Below, piece after piece: positions 15,701 through 22,933 of a stretch of DNA of 27,379 nucleotides. Position 1 is the stretch's first letter. The number at the start of each line of letters is the position of its first letter. The stretch is taken from positions 1 to 27,379 of the IMG/VR virus record IMGVR_UViG_3300017917_004094, one strand, 5' to 3'. The notes under the pieces were generated by a model. That model saw only the letters and a list, made by a program, of their open reading frames with translations, was not told the DNA's origin and ran no database searches. Source of the stretch: a virus. Both the position numbers and the translations under genes were made by a program.

Positions 15701-16288
15701 AGAACTACCAGAATCACTATAAATCTGTCTAGCAATATATAATGTCTGTCCAATAGTAAAACTACCGGGAGTTAAGCTCCAACTATTTGGTGTAGTTGGA
15801 GCAGTAAACTGACCAGAGGACCATGTGTAAGTGCTAGTACCACTAGGAAATGTGGTAGGAGCTCCAGTTGATGACCATCTATAAACATCTAGTATAGCAG
15901 TTCTAGTAGTAGCTACCGCTGCATAAGTTAGTGGATATACTATATTAGCAGTAGGCCAAGTTACTGTACTTGTAGAAGTTGCCGCACTATCGGATATAAT
16001 AACTGAGATACCCCATAGAGTTTGTCCAGCACTAGCAGATCCAGGAGTTAAGCTCCATCCATTAGTTGTTGCCGGTAGTGTAAAGGTACCATCTGCCCAT
16101 GTATATGTACTACTTCCCTGTGGATAGGTTGTAGGTGCAAAAGTACCCCACTTATACAATTCTAAGTAACCCACCCTTTGCCCTATGTTACCACCCCCTC
16201 TATTTAGGGTTGCGGCTGGCAAGCAATAACATAGCCAAGCAGTTTCGCCATCTGCTACGTTATTTATGGTTATACCAGTATAGCTCAT
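12689..16288 (-). CDS. Large repetitive tail fibre protein
   Basis: This 1199-residue Ser/Thr/Gly-rich protein is probably a tail fibre or the distal extension of the tip. Residues 41-112 and 133-203 are tandem copies (YTW, SLTPGS, IGQTL and TSTVTW recur). A W-x-G-T-x-W hairpin motif recurs at about 388-394, 428-434, 868-873 and 1125-1131. Three Ig-like units start with LSNE(A/S)H at 490, 707 and 928, each followed by a short Lys/Ser linker. Collagen-like Gly-x-y runs occur at 815-823 and 1038-1052 (five GTN triplets), likely trimer-forming. The C-terminus (GNLLVTGTVAANKMNV... ARVEIKDN) resembles the end of lambda gpJ-type proteins (DUF1983-like). It starts at ATGA overlapping the gpJ stop, with GGAG upstream, so gpJ function may be split over two chains. 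Confidence 0.82.
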   Translation of the reverse strand: MSYTGITINNVADGETAWLCYCLPAATLNRGGGNIGQRVGYLELYKWGTFAPTTYPQGSSTYTWADGTFTLPATTNGWSLTPGSASAGQTLWGISVIISDSAATSTSTVTWPTANIVYPLTYAAVATTRTAILDVYRWSSTGAPTTFPSGTSTYTWSSGQFTAPTTPNSWSLTPGSFTIGQTLYIARQIYSDSGSSTTTSVTWNTATATNAGADTTTGFRIFKEITELPQSPDSSTSLKAVYYQDITDTPPIDALITLAATANVTVDNTVIKSSVSSFSMLQGKESQLVKVGNKWCILNKYINDKAILVDRPITTAGDVQIPRYYPDIINDIIVGKITRVGSAYSLEPYFTVKSENNSPVEFVTSLPTVGNYAGRTVVLSTDNLIYSWSGTEWVQGSPSTITESATAPTSPSAGSLWFRTTDSIMFLWDGTQWVQTVTGLTGTRSIDITTITGVYNGETVLDTNSNQVYSWDANALQWNPVLTDAVTVDLSNEAHTIACLSDGTPVGFTGAETLIKVFSGQTNVTNLWTITPSATGVTGSLTTADDGISKKYTVTAISQDQAYVDFSITRTGYVTRQARFTVTKVKSGAAGGGGVNYRLDPSVGGIKQNTDGTYTPSTITFYGWSISGTSAPVAYSGRFKIYTSTNGTTFTLQDQSTADETSRTYTIPSSVKYVKGELYLSGGTTSLLDVETVPILADGENSYNAYLSNESHVVAATSGGTGYALTDAGGTYKVFKGTTEVTTSSTFSIVGGTDGGGTTWTKVQNGLTLTLNKTTGVYSLSGASWTTDAETFTLRAVNGTATLDKVYKISKSKAGTDGTNGTNAQYVVITGDQTFKYLAGATLPVSLSITLSASLFGGLTTYDWEYWNGTAWTNLSGTQTSSTYSLAHDNTAWGSATSLRVRCLSGSQFDEVTILKLYDGSNSLDAILSNEAHVLPADSGGTVSTYNGSGTTIRVYEGTTELNYDGVGTANSSWTLSSTPTNITVGSITDSGTYATVNNHSAMTADQASITYTITGKRINGASFTITKVQSFSKSKAGTNGTNGTNGTNGTNGARGAGRWHIDVDAIDYATGTDGRLPATSGDAAEAWTKGVFVGTTPGTAVAGDQAWFFKGTIGAPTGQSVWIYNGTSWDNQTEVIDGNLLVTGTVAANKMNVTSLSAITATIGTLRTATTGARVEIKDNIIEVYDSTNVLRVQLGIW
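13133..13177 (-). repeat. Five tandem 9-bp repeats coding Gly-Thr-Asn
   Basis: Five 9-base units of the form GGN-ACN-AAY code a collagen-like run in the fibre gene. The copies differ mostly at third codon positions, so the repeat is kept at the protein level. Copy number could change by slippage without shifting the frame. Confidence 0.9.
13178..13507 (-). repeat. Ig-like repeat unit 3 of the fibre
   Basis: Codes residues 928-1037, from LSNEAHVLPADSGG to the SKSKA linker before the GTN run. It matches units 2 and 1 in its opening, in the (I/Y)-x-V-(F/Y)-x-G-(T/Q)-T strand, and in the final ITKV-type strand. Confidence 0.75.
13820..13846 (-). repeat. Three tandem 9-bp repeats coding Gly-Thr-Asp/Asn
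   Basis: A shorter collagen-like run (GTD-GTN-GTN, residues 815-823) follows Ig-like unit 2, as the five-copy run follows unit 3. The shared placement suggests unit plus linker was duplicated as a block. Confidence 0.85.
13844..14170 (-). repeat. Ig-like repeat unit 2 of the fibre
   Basis: Codes residues 707-815, from LSNESHVVAATSGG to KISKSKAG. The linker SKSKAGT is identical to that of unit 3. Confidence 0.75.
14519..14821 (-). repeat. Ig-like repeat unit 1 of the fibre
   Basis: Codes residues 490-590, from LSNEAHTIACLSDG to TVTKVKSGAAG. It is the most divergent of the three and ends in a poly-Gly linker rather than a GTN run. Confidence 0.7.
15680..15892 (-). repeat. Fibre N-terminal tandem unit, copy 2
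   Basis: Codes residues 133-203. It aligns with copy 1 (41-112) almost without gaps, sharing STYTW, NSWSLTPGS/NGWSLTPGS, GQTL and SVTW/TVTW, which shows an old tandem duplication of about 71 residues. Confidence 0.85.
15953..16168 (-). repeat. Fibre N-terminal tandem unit, copy 1
   Basis: Codes residues 41-112, beginning LELYKWGTFAPTTYPQGSS; paired with the copy at 15680-15892. DNA identity is clearly lower than protein similarity, so the duplication is not recent. Confidence 0.85.
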
Positions 16289-19200
16289 AGTTTTACTCCA
16301 TTATTGATAACTGCCTCCACCCCTGAAGGAGATGTAAATTTATAATAGTTAGAAATAGATATAGTATTGTTATTTATAATAATAGGCTTACTAAAAGTTC
16401 CACCCTTAACAAGTCCAGTTTGTACAACTTGTCCAGGAATAGACTTATTGTTTAGTACAGAGATTTTTGTAAATTTAGGTTTTGACATTGGTCCTGCAAT
16501 GCTTTTAACCTGTATACTGAACTCATAATCTCCGCTAAGTATGTTAGTAACTGTATAAGTTGTAGAGTCTGGAGAAATTTCTGCCGTTACAGGTTGACCC
16601 GTAGAATCAATATATTTTATTATAATTCTATCTAAGTTTTGATATCGTACCTGTAGTACTCCTGAACCTTCAGTAGGCATTGTCCAACTTAAAACTATAT
16701 CCGCTGTTTGTACACCTGCAGCATCTTTCTTTAAACCTTCAGCACCTAGTGTTTTATACATAACAGCAGCGGTAAAATTAGTAACAGAAGGTATATCAAC
16801 CTGATAAGGAACAACTTGAGGAGCATCCGCAATATAGTCCTCGCCTATTAAATCAAATTTACTGTTATAGTGCTCAGCAGCTGAGATACTATAACTACCG
16901 GGAGACTCTTCTGATATGCCTAATATCTTATATTCTTTTATTCCCGCTGTAGTTTCTACGCCCTCTGATGTATAAGCAGTAATTGCCCATATAAACTCTG
17001 ATAAAGGAGCTACAGAAAATGCAGAGCCTACAGTAAGTGTAGTAATATTTGTACCAGCAGCCGTTGTTATAGTTCTAGTCTCTATATGTGTATCAGGACT
17101 ATACTGCGTATAAACTGGATTACCACTTGTGTCAACTAGTACTGCTGATTCTCGCTCAGCAGGTATAGAAGGTTCAACATCTGGGAGTATATCTCCTTGA
17201 ACAAATGTTTGAGGAGTTCCTCCAACTGATATAGTTGCAGTTTTTTGAGCTAAATATGTAGCTGATCCTGTAACTAAACAGTGTAATTTATATGTATATC
17301 CACTTTGTAAAGTAATAGGAGAATCAATGGTTACTTGAGTAGTTGTAGCAGATACTATACGTCCAGAGAATCTTACTGAGTTTCTATCTGCATCTTGAAT
17401 GCCAATAATACTCCCTGGCCTAAGATAGCCAGCATTCTCTCCTGTTCTAAAAGATACAACTTCTTTTTGCATCTTAGATGTAAGTAACTTCCACTTTGCA
17501 TACCGAAGTGCCTGGCTTCTGCTAGTAGCCCCAAATGCAACTACTTCCTCAGTAAAAATACGATTTTTTGCAACGATATCTTCAATATCATCATATATCT
17601 CTACTGCTTGTTCATAGAAATTATTGCGATCATTATACGTCACGGCTATTTGATTGGGTCTAGTTTTAGTACCAGTACCTTCATAGGAAAATGTACCTTG
17701 AATATTTCCTTTTGTAAATACATATACAGGTTCTCCTGGTCTATCTCCTTCTACAGTAAACTTACCTTCTACCCAATACGGAAGTGCTAACATAGTTGTA
17801 CAGAAATCTTTTATAACTTTATACGCTTCTGTAGATTGAGTTAAATATACCCCACAGGTAAATCTAGGTTCAAGTCCCCCAGATCCATTTGGTACAAGTT
17901 CATCGCAGTATCTAGCTAGTGAGTATAGCGAATAATCATTTATTTCTTGGCTAGAAATCCAATTACCCAATCCCCATCTTTTGTTTAAAAGAATCTCTCT
18001 TAAGTTCCAAACTGGATTATCGCAGTATGTTCTTTTAAATGTTCCATTCCATAGACCACTATAAGAAGCTACTCCTGTGGTGGATTCTTGTCTGGTTGTA
18101 TAGTTCGATGGAACCTCTACTTGTACCCCATAGCAATGATAGCGTCTTTCAGGAAGCTGTCCACTAAATTCATTACTATCCACCATTATTGCAGCGTATC
18201 CTGAATGTGGATACGTTAATTTATCGGTAATGAAAGCTTGAACGTTTTTTAGTGTACTTCCATTAGTGTACGAAAGATATTCTTTATCATACTGTGTATA
18301 GTTATCTGGAGTAACTCGTCTAACTACAACCCTGAAACTTGTAAATGGTTTAAATTCTTCGATACTAAAACGGAAGGAATAATCAAAAGAAACTTCTCTT
18401 TGAGCGTCTACATCTCCAGATTTATTATTTATTACTGAGACTGGAACCTGATTATGCGTAAGGTATAAAAGAGAGGAGGCTAAATTTACTTCCTCTGTAG
18501 TAGGACCAAACATAAGTTTAGATACGTAAGGAGTTACACCATTGTCTTCTGTAGTTCTATATTCAAAGAATATTTGAAAGGTTGCAGCAGCTCTATTAGT
18601 AGTACTATTTTTACTATCTGTTAAATTTAATCCACTGGGAAAATTTATAGTAACCACTAACTCATCTATTTCTGAAGCAACTCCGCCCAGTTGAGATGAG
18701 GTAACTACAACTTCTCCGCCGCTAGTAGCTCCATCAGCGAGTTTTCCACCTATACCGCCCCCTATAAAGTTTCCTAGTTTATTTGCATTAAAATAGTCTA
18801 TATACTGCTTAAGCTCTGCGCCAGAGTTGTATCCATAGCTTGCCTGATTAAAAGAAGGAAAATTTATTACTGGAGTTTGGTTTAATGCACCTCCACGAAA
18901 AGCTACCCTAACATCCCTAAAGTTTGTAGAACTAGAAACATTTTCATAGTTTAATTCATTATTTGCACCAACTAATATAATTGGACTTGATGGAATAATT
19001 GCAGCGGCAGTCTGCAAGTTTGCTCCAATCGGCGACGTGGTTCGCATAGTTGCCAATGAGTAGTGATCCCAAGTAACTGTTCCAGAAGTTGCGGTAAAAG
19101 TACAAATTTTATCAAGTACAGCTTGAGTAGAGCTAATTATCTGTATAATTTCTCCCTCAAATACTTCTCCCGCTGTACTTCTAACTCTAATCTTTTGATA

Positions 19201-19608
19201 TAGTCCACCATCCCCTGCGGTATTACTTGCTAACATACTATTAGTAAAAAAACTACTAGAAGTTGTAACATTAGGAGAGCCTACTGTTACAGAAGCTAAG
19301 TTAGTAGATCCACCTCCACCTATAACTAGTATAGGTCTTACTTCACCACTAATATACGTATGTGTAAAGTTTATCGAAGATGTACTAGGCATGGATAAAC
19401 TACCAAATGCCGAACGAGAATCATACTGTGTAATTGATACTTGCTTTAATTCACTTTTATTAACAATTGGAGTTTTGTTTAAATAAATAGAGTTAAGCCC
19501 ATTAACTAAAGTTATTGGGCCCTCACTAATTAAGTCATAAACAACTGCATTATTTGTTATACCTGCAGAAGTGCCTATAGATCCAGTGCTAGAATAGTAA
19601 GTTGCCAT
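16285..19608 (-). CDS. Tip attachment protein J (host specificity protein)
   Basis: This 1107-residue protein matches lambda gpJ, the central tail tip protein that binds the host receptor. The N-terminus has the hallmark VVYDLISEGPITLVNGLNSI (22-41). CDNPVWNLREILLNKRWGLG (529-548) is the strongly conserved gpJ core motif. Further on come the D-R-P-G-E-P and R-A-L-R-Y-A-K-W type segments of the phage-tail domain. A fibronectin III-like domain lies at roughly 945-1055 (IVLSWTMP; YEFSIQVKSIAG). The C-terminus, after SIPGQVV, is short, and the coiled trimeric end usual for gpJ is found instead at the end of the next protein. AAAGGA precedes the ATG, 16 bases after the gpI stop. The receptor cannot be inferred. 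Confidence 0.93.
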   Translation of the reverse strand: MATYYSSTGSIGTSAGITNNAVVYDLISEGPITLVNGLNSIYLNKTPIVNKSELKQVSITQYDSRSAFGSLSMPSTSSINFTHTYISGEVRPILVIGGGGSTNLASVTVGSPNVTTSSSFFTNSMLASNTAGDGGLYQKIRVRSTAGEVFEGEIIQIISSTQAVLDKICTFTATSGTVTWDHYSLATMRTTSPIGANLQTAAAIIPSSPIILVGANNELNYENVSSSTNFRDVRVAFRGGALNQTPVINFPSFNQASYGYNSGAELKQYIDYFNANKLGNFIGGGIGGKLADGATSGGEVVVTSSQLGGVASEIDELVVTINFPSGLNLTDSKNSTTNRAAATFQIFFEYRTTEDNGVTPYVSKLMFGPTTEEVNLASSLLYLTHNQVPVSVINNKSGDVDAQREVSFDYSFRFSIEEFKPFTSFRVVVRRVTPDNYTQYDKEYLSYTNGSTLKNVQAFITDKLTYPHSGYAAIMVDSNEFSGQLPERRYHCYGVQVEVPSNYTTRQESTTGVASYSGLWNGTFKRTYCDNPVWNLREILLNKRWGLGNWISSQEINDYSLYSLARYCDELVPNGSGGLEPRFTCGVYLTQSTEAYKVIKDFCTTMLALPYWVEGKFTVEGDRPGEPVYVFTKGNIQGTFSYEGTGTKTRPNQIAVTYNDRNNFYEQAVEIYDDIEDIVAKNRIFTEEVVAFGATSRSQALRYAKWKLLTSKMQKEVVSFRTGENAGYLRPGSIIGIQDADRNSVRFSGRIVSATTTQVTIDSPITLQSGYTYKLHCLVTGSATYLAQKTATISVGGTPQTFVQGDILPDVEPSIPAERESAVLVDTSGNPVYTQYSPDTHIETRTITTAAGTNITTLTVGSAFSVAPLSEFIWAITAYTSEGVETTAGIKEYKILGISEESPGSYSISAAEHYNSKFDLIGEDYIADAPQVVPYQVDIPSVTNFTAAVMYKTLGAEGLKKDAAGVQTADIVLSWTMPTEGSGVLQVRYQNLDRIIIKYIDSTGQPVTAEISPDSTTYTVTNILSGDYEFSIQVKSIAGPMSKPKFTKISVLNNKSIPGQVVQTGLVKGGTFSKPIIINNNTISISNYYKFTSPSGVEAVINNGVKL

Positions 19609-19624
19609 TAATATATTCCTTTAT

Positions 19625-20434
19625 TTAGTACCTGCTACCAGTTCCCATATTAGCATCGGTAATAAGTTGACCCGGTGTAGGATCCACAGTATTGTTAGTA
19701 TCTATAACTGGTGTTCCTGGTACCGTTGGTGTAGTACCTCCACCATTATTAGTTCTATCAGATGACCCATATGTAGTAAGAGTTCTTACTGCTCCCGATA
19801 CAGCACCTGAACTAATTACAACTCCACCAACTATCATTTCTCCAAATAGAACAGGTACAGATACTCCAGATGCTACAGTATTTTCAGGTCCTTCAAAAAG
19901 ATAATTACTATCATTTGTATCTACAGACGGATCTGGTGCCATAAGCTGGGCAAGTCCTGTAGTTGCTAAAGATACTCCAAGCACCCCAATACCTGCTAAA
20001 GCAAGCTGACCTGCCACACCAGCAACATAGGCTGCTGTACCTACACCTCCGGCAATTGTTCCAGCTCCTAGGACACTTACCGCACCCCCAGCACCTGCTA
20101 ATGCACCTGCAAATGGAAGGGCCCACCAAGCAAAAGCCAAAAGAGCGATACCGGCTATAATTTTTGCACCGCCAGACTTAGCACCTGCTGGAATAGGAGT
20201 AATAATTATTGTATCTTTAGTAATATTATATAGTAATTCATCTTCTCCTATAAAGTCCTCACCAACTTGAATAGAAAAGTTACCACCAGCTTCAACAAAA
20301 TCTATTAATTCCTTACGAGATTCTGGATAATTAGCCTCTAGACAAGCAATGGCGTCTGTAACCCTATTTGCACGTATATTCCACTCACGTCCATATTTAT
20401 CTCCAATAAACCCTTCGAATATTATATTTTTCAT
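19625..20434 (-). CDS. Tail assembly protein, gpI-like
   Basis: This 269-residue protein matches the lambda gpI tail assembly family, needed for tip assembly next to gpJ and gpK. Residues 1-80 form a ubiquitin-like domain (NIIFEGFIGDKYGREWNI; DTIIITPIPAGAKSGG). Residues 91-166 are a long Gly/Ala-rich hydrophobic stretch able to form several membrane helices. NYLFEGPENTVASG and VPVLFGEMIVGGVVISSG (177-210) are the family hallmark just before the Gly/Thr/Pro-rich tail. The gene overlaps gpK by 38 bases, the same length as the gpK/gpL overlap. Whether gpI stays in the virion is not known from sequence; the hydrophobic region would fit a membrane contact during assembly or DNA entry. Confidence 0.9.
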   Translation of the reverse strand: MKNIIFEGFIGDKYGREWNIRANRVTDAIACLEANYPESRKELIDFVEAGGNFSIQVGEDFIGEDELLYNITKDTIIITPIPAGAKSGGAKIIAGIALLAFAWWALPFAGALAGAGGAVSVLGAGTIAGGVGTAAYVAGVAGQLALAGIGVLGVSLATTGLAQLMAPDPSVDTNDSNYLFEGPENTVASGVSVPVLFGEMIVGGVVISSGAVSGAVRTLTTYGSSDRTNNGGGTTPTVPGTPVIDTNNTVDPTPGQLITDANMGTGSRY

Positions 20435-21137
20435 ACCTATAAATTCCTTTTATAAATTCTCCCCAGAATGGGTATATATTTTCTCTACAAGAAAGCCTAT
20501 TATGGGCATGATGAAATATTAAATCATTTTCTAAATATACACCTAGATGATTACAAACTTTATGATTAACAGCAAAAGTAAGTAAGTCTCCATATTCTGG
20601 TATATCTACTTTCTTAAAGGGTAATTTACTAAGTTCATCTTCTATATATGTATATCCTTTAAGCCACCAATCATCTACCCACTCTTCATGTCTTGGTTCA
20701 AGTAATACATCATGTCGAAGGTACCAGTCTCTTGCTGCCTCGAAACAATCTTTCTTTCCGAAAACATATTCTCTACCTAATAAACCCTTATAATTATCAG
20801 GTTGTACAATTGTATATTCCAGAGAATCTCTATTAAATATTATATATGGGATTTTTATAGAATTACAAGCCACAATATCATATTCGCTAGGTATACAATT
20901 GTTTAAATGAGCATGAAAAATATACAATATATCTCCAGTTAGAGAGTATTTTGTAAATTCCCTATGATCAAGTTCAAAGTTATCTTCTTTACTAGAAGAA
21001 ACATTTTTTATTGGTATAAAAGTTAACTTACCTTTTTTAAGATAAATGATCCCGCATGGTTCTGCGGGATCATTATATGTCTTTAACCAACTTTTAATAT
21101 TATCTAGAATACCTTCTAGCGGCGGGGAATCCACCAT
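20397..21137 (-). CDS. Tail tip assembly protein, gpK-like (JAMM and NlpC/P60 peptidases)
   Basis: This 246-residue two-domain protein matches lambda gpK. The N-terminal JAMM/MPN metallopeptidase domain shows E26 (AEPCG), H75-x-H77 (FHAH), S84 and D87 (PSEYD), the zinc-binding set. The C-terminal NlpC/P60 domain shows Cys131 (KKDCFEAARDWY), His197 (NHLGVYL) and a downstream His in DLIFHHAH, a likely Cys-His-His site for cutting cell-wall peptides. In lambda-like phages gpK acts in tip assembly; the NlpC/P60 domain may also help penetrate peptidoglycan. AAAGGAG stands about 8 bases before the ATG, so the start inside the gpL gene is well supported despite the 38-base overlap. A 12-bp perfect hairpin covers codons around E26 (21045-21074). 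Confidence 0.93.
   Translation of the reverse strand: MVDSPPLEGILDNIKSWLKTYNDPAEPCGIIYLKKGKLTFIPIKNVSSSKEDNFELDHREFTKYSLTGDILYIFHAHLNNCIPSEYDIVACNSIKIPYIIFNRDSLEYTIVQPDNYKGLLGREYVFGKKDCFEAARDWYLRHDVLLEPRHEEWVDDWWLKGYTYIEDELSKLPFKKVDIPEYGDLLTFAVNHKVCNHLGVYLENDLIFHHAHNRLSCRENIYPFWGEFIKGIYRYEKYNIRRVYWR
21045..21074 (-). repeat. 12-bp perfect hairpin inside the gpK gene
   Basis: AATGATCCCGCA and TGCGGGATCATT pair perfectly around a 6-base loop, about 64 bases after the gpK start. No T-run follows on either strand, so it is not a terminator. The encoded peptide (NDPAEPCGII) includes the JAMM glutamate. Confidence 0.85.
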
Positions 21138-22185
21138 AGGGAAGCTCCTTTGTATTATCTAAGTCCACAGAAACCACTCCACTTTCTATCTTAGCCCTAA
21201 ATCGAATAGCACAGCTAGTTAACTTTTTTCCGCATAAATCAATACGTTTCCAATAGTAAGAGTTAGTAAGCGGATCTTTATTTTGATTAGGATTTATGGC
21301 CATATAGATTTTATTATTTCTTATAACACAATTATTATAATTACTATCACTATAGGTAACATAAGAAGTAACTGTATCCCATACTGTATATAGTTTTACA
21401 CGTCTAAAATTTGCAATATTAAAAGTACCACTTGAGCCTACTAGAGCTTGATAGTATAAGTTAGCTGAAACACTAGTAGTTCCTCCGCCCACATTATTTC
21501 TAGTTACTGTTCCTGATACTTTATATAAGTTTCCTTTTACTGCTGTACCTGCATAAGTAGTAAAGTTACTATCAACACCAGAAGATAGCCAATTATTATT
21601 TATATCAAAATAAGCTAATACAGAATTATTACTTGCTTCTTTAAATGTACAACCACCTATTTTTTCTCCACTTCTATCAGAAGCTGCCCCTTGATAAAAC
21701 CATGGGCACGTATTAGGTACAATAATTCTGCTAGGTATACTTACCCCGGCTAGATCAAATGCCGTTGTTAGTTCAAAAGTAACTGTTAGTGGTGTCTCAC
21801 TTTCTATCCTATCAATAATGAAAGATTGTATAGGAAGTTCAACCGGGGGATTAGAAGTAAGATTATCTGCTAGTGTTCTTCTTCTTACAACTTTTGCCCC
21901 AAGTAATCCATCATTACTTATACCAACTTGGTCCTTGAAAGTAGATAAAACATTAGCAACAATAAGTCTAGGTCTAGCATAGGCTCCTTCAGACTTATGT
22001 TCATATCCTGTAAACTCTATAGGTAGTGGTATATATGTTCCAACTACAGCATTATTTATATAATCTCTAAAAGTTACTTGAGTATGGTAGTTTGTAAAGT
22101 AGTAATTAGTGCCAGAGATAGTAAATATAAATAACTCTACTAAATCATTCTCTACTCTTTGTTTATTAAGATCATCTACTATCAT
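21100..22185 (-). CDS. Minor tail protein L with insertion in the iron-sulfur region
   Basis: This 361-residue protein matches lambda gpL, a tip hub component whose C-terminal domain binds an iron-sulfur cluster through four Cys. The hub part is residues 1-155 (HKSEGAYARPRLIVANV; SFIIDRIESETPLTVTFEL). Cluster cysteines are C160 (NTCPWFYQG), C179 (IGGCTF), C318 and C325 (DLCGKKLTSCAIRF), followed by the family ending LPYGGFPAARRYSR. In lambda gpL (232 residues) the second and third Cys are about 23 apart; here they are 139 apart. The insert (about 183-315) contains a C-terminal piece, VWDTVTSYVTYSD... KIYMAINPN... YYWKRI, that looks like a small chitin-binding-type carbohydrate module. The start overlaps the previous stop by ATGA. 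Confidence 0.9.
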   Translation of the reverse strand: MIVDDLNKQRVENDLVELFIFTISGTNYYFTNYHTQVTFRDYINNAVVGTYIPLPIEFTGYEHKSEGAYARPRLIVANVLSTFKDQVGISNDGLLGAKVVRRRTLADNLTSNPPVELPIQSFIIDRIESETPLTVTFELTTAFDLAGVSIPSRIIVPNTCPWFYQGAASDRSGEKIGGCTFKEASNNSVLAYFDINNNWLSSGVDSNFTTYAGTAVKGNLYKVSGTVTRNNVGGGTTSVSANLYYQALVGSSGTFNIANFRRVKLYTVWDTVTSYVTYSDSNYNNCVIRNNKIYMAINPNQNKDPLTNSYYWKRIDLCGKKLTSCAIRFRAKIESGVVSVDLDNTKELPYGGFPAARRYSR

Positions 22186-22550
22186 AGGAATACTACCTCT
22201 GCTTGTGCTTCAATTTTACCATATAAAGAGTTTAAAAGTATAGTGTTCCATGAATTTATAACAACTTTTTTGGTAATAGATCCAGGAAAACTAAAAAGTA
22301 TAGTTTTTGTACCTTTTAGATCACTAAAATACGTATCTATAACTTTTATATACGCTCTAGGACGATTTGCTATAGTAAATGTAAATGTCTCTTCAATATA
22401 GTTGATACCATCAACTCTTGATTGTTCTAAGAGAAAATCTTGAGATCTCTGCTCTAGTTTTCTTATAGTTGCATCTATACTAGGATTTCTATCTACTGTA
22501 ACAACTGTAGAAGAAGCGAAGTAAGGTGTTGGAACTGTAAAAGTAATCAT
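22182..22550 (-). CDS. Minor tail protein, probable second gpM-like protein
   Basis: This 122-residue protein lies between gpM and gpL. Its C-terminal half (FTFTIANRPRAYIKVIDTYF; GTKTILFSF; KVVINSWNTIL; IEAQAEVVFL) follows the same pattern of strands, helix and closing (E)-x-VF as the gpM protein before it, so I read it as a diverged paralogue. Lambda has a single gpM here. The N-terminal half (RNPSIDATIRKLEQRSQDFLLEQ) is more helical and does not match. It is joined to both neighbours by TAATG and ATGA overlaps. An unrelated tail protein remains possible, since the similarity is weak and judged by eye. Confidence 0.72.
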   Translation of the reverse strand: MITFTVPTPYFASSTVVTVDRNPSIDATIRKLEQRSQDFLLEQSRVDGINYIEETFTFTIANRPRAYIKVIDTYFSDLKGTKTILFSFPGSITKKVVINSWNTILLNSLYGKIEAQAEVVFL

Positions 22551-22933
22551 TATGTACCTCTAAACACTTCATTAAACTCTGTACTTAAGGAGTATAAATA
22601 GCCATTCATAAAAGATTTTGAGTACTTTGATACATTTACCTTTACTAGTTCAGAGGATCCGTCACTTACAATATAAAAGTTAGGTACAACTGCTGCACCA
22701 AGAAGAGCAAAGTAGGATTCTATCAAATTTATCTCTTCAATGTCACGACCACTAAAAGATGCAGAAATTACTCTTCTTCTAGGACCAATGGGGATGGATA
22801 GTGAATATCCATCCCCGAACTTGGTAACTCTTTTTGGCATAGTATTCTGTATACTAACACCATTATCTAGATGAATTATCCTATCTCTAGTTAAGCTTAG
22901 TGTGCCGCTAGGAATAGTGAACCTTACAATCAT
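22550..22933 (-). CDS. Minor tail protein M
   Basis: This 127-residue protein matches the lambda gpM family (Phage_min_tail), which links the tape measure initiator complex to the tail tip hub. Typical features are RVTKFGDGYSLSIPIGPRRR (35-54), a first strand VISASFSG, the helix EEINLIESYFALLG (66-79), and the closing YLYSLSTEFNEVFRG. Length is near lambda gpM (109). It follows the tape measure gene by TAATG, exactly as in the H-M order of lambda. The codons for FGDGYSLSIP form a perfect 11-bp hairpin (22790-22816). Confidence 0.88.
   Translation of the reverse strand: MIVRFTIPSGTLSLTRDRIIHLDNGVSIQNTMPKRVTKFGDGYSLSIPIGPRRRVISASFSGRDIEEINLIESYFALLGAAVVPNFYIVSDGSSELVKVNVSKYSKSFMNGYLYSLSTEFNEVFRGT
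22790..22816 (-). repeat. 11-bp perfect hairpin inside the gpM gene
   Basis: GGGGATGGATA and TATCCATCCCC pair perfectly around a 5-base loop. It is much richer in G and C than the surrounding gene and no T-run follows, so it is not a terminator. Confidence 0.85.

Noticed and set aside
11754-16288. Diversity-generating retroelement acting on the fibre genes
   Set aside because: No reverse transcriptase or template/variable repeat pair is seen in the window.
18195-18215. 7-bp hairpin in gpJ (CGTATCC and GGATACG)
   Set aside because: Stems of this length are expected several times by chance.
19911-20160. Overlapping frames on both strands within the gpI hydrophobic region
   Set aside because: The Gly/Ala-rich codons leave other frames open by composition; the gpI frame carries the family motifs.
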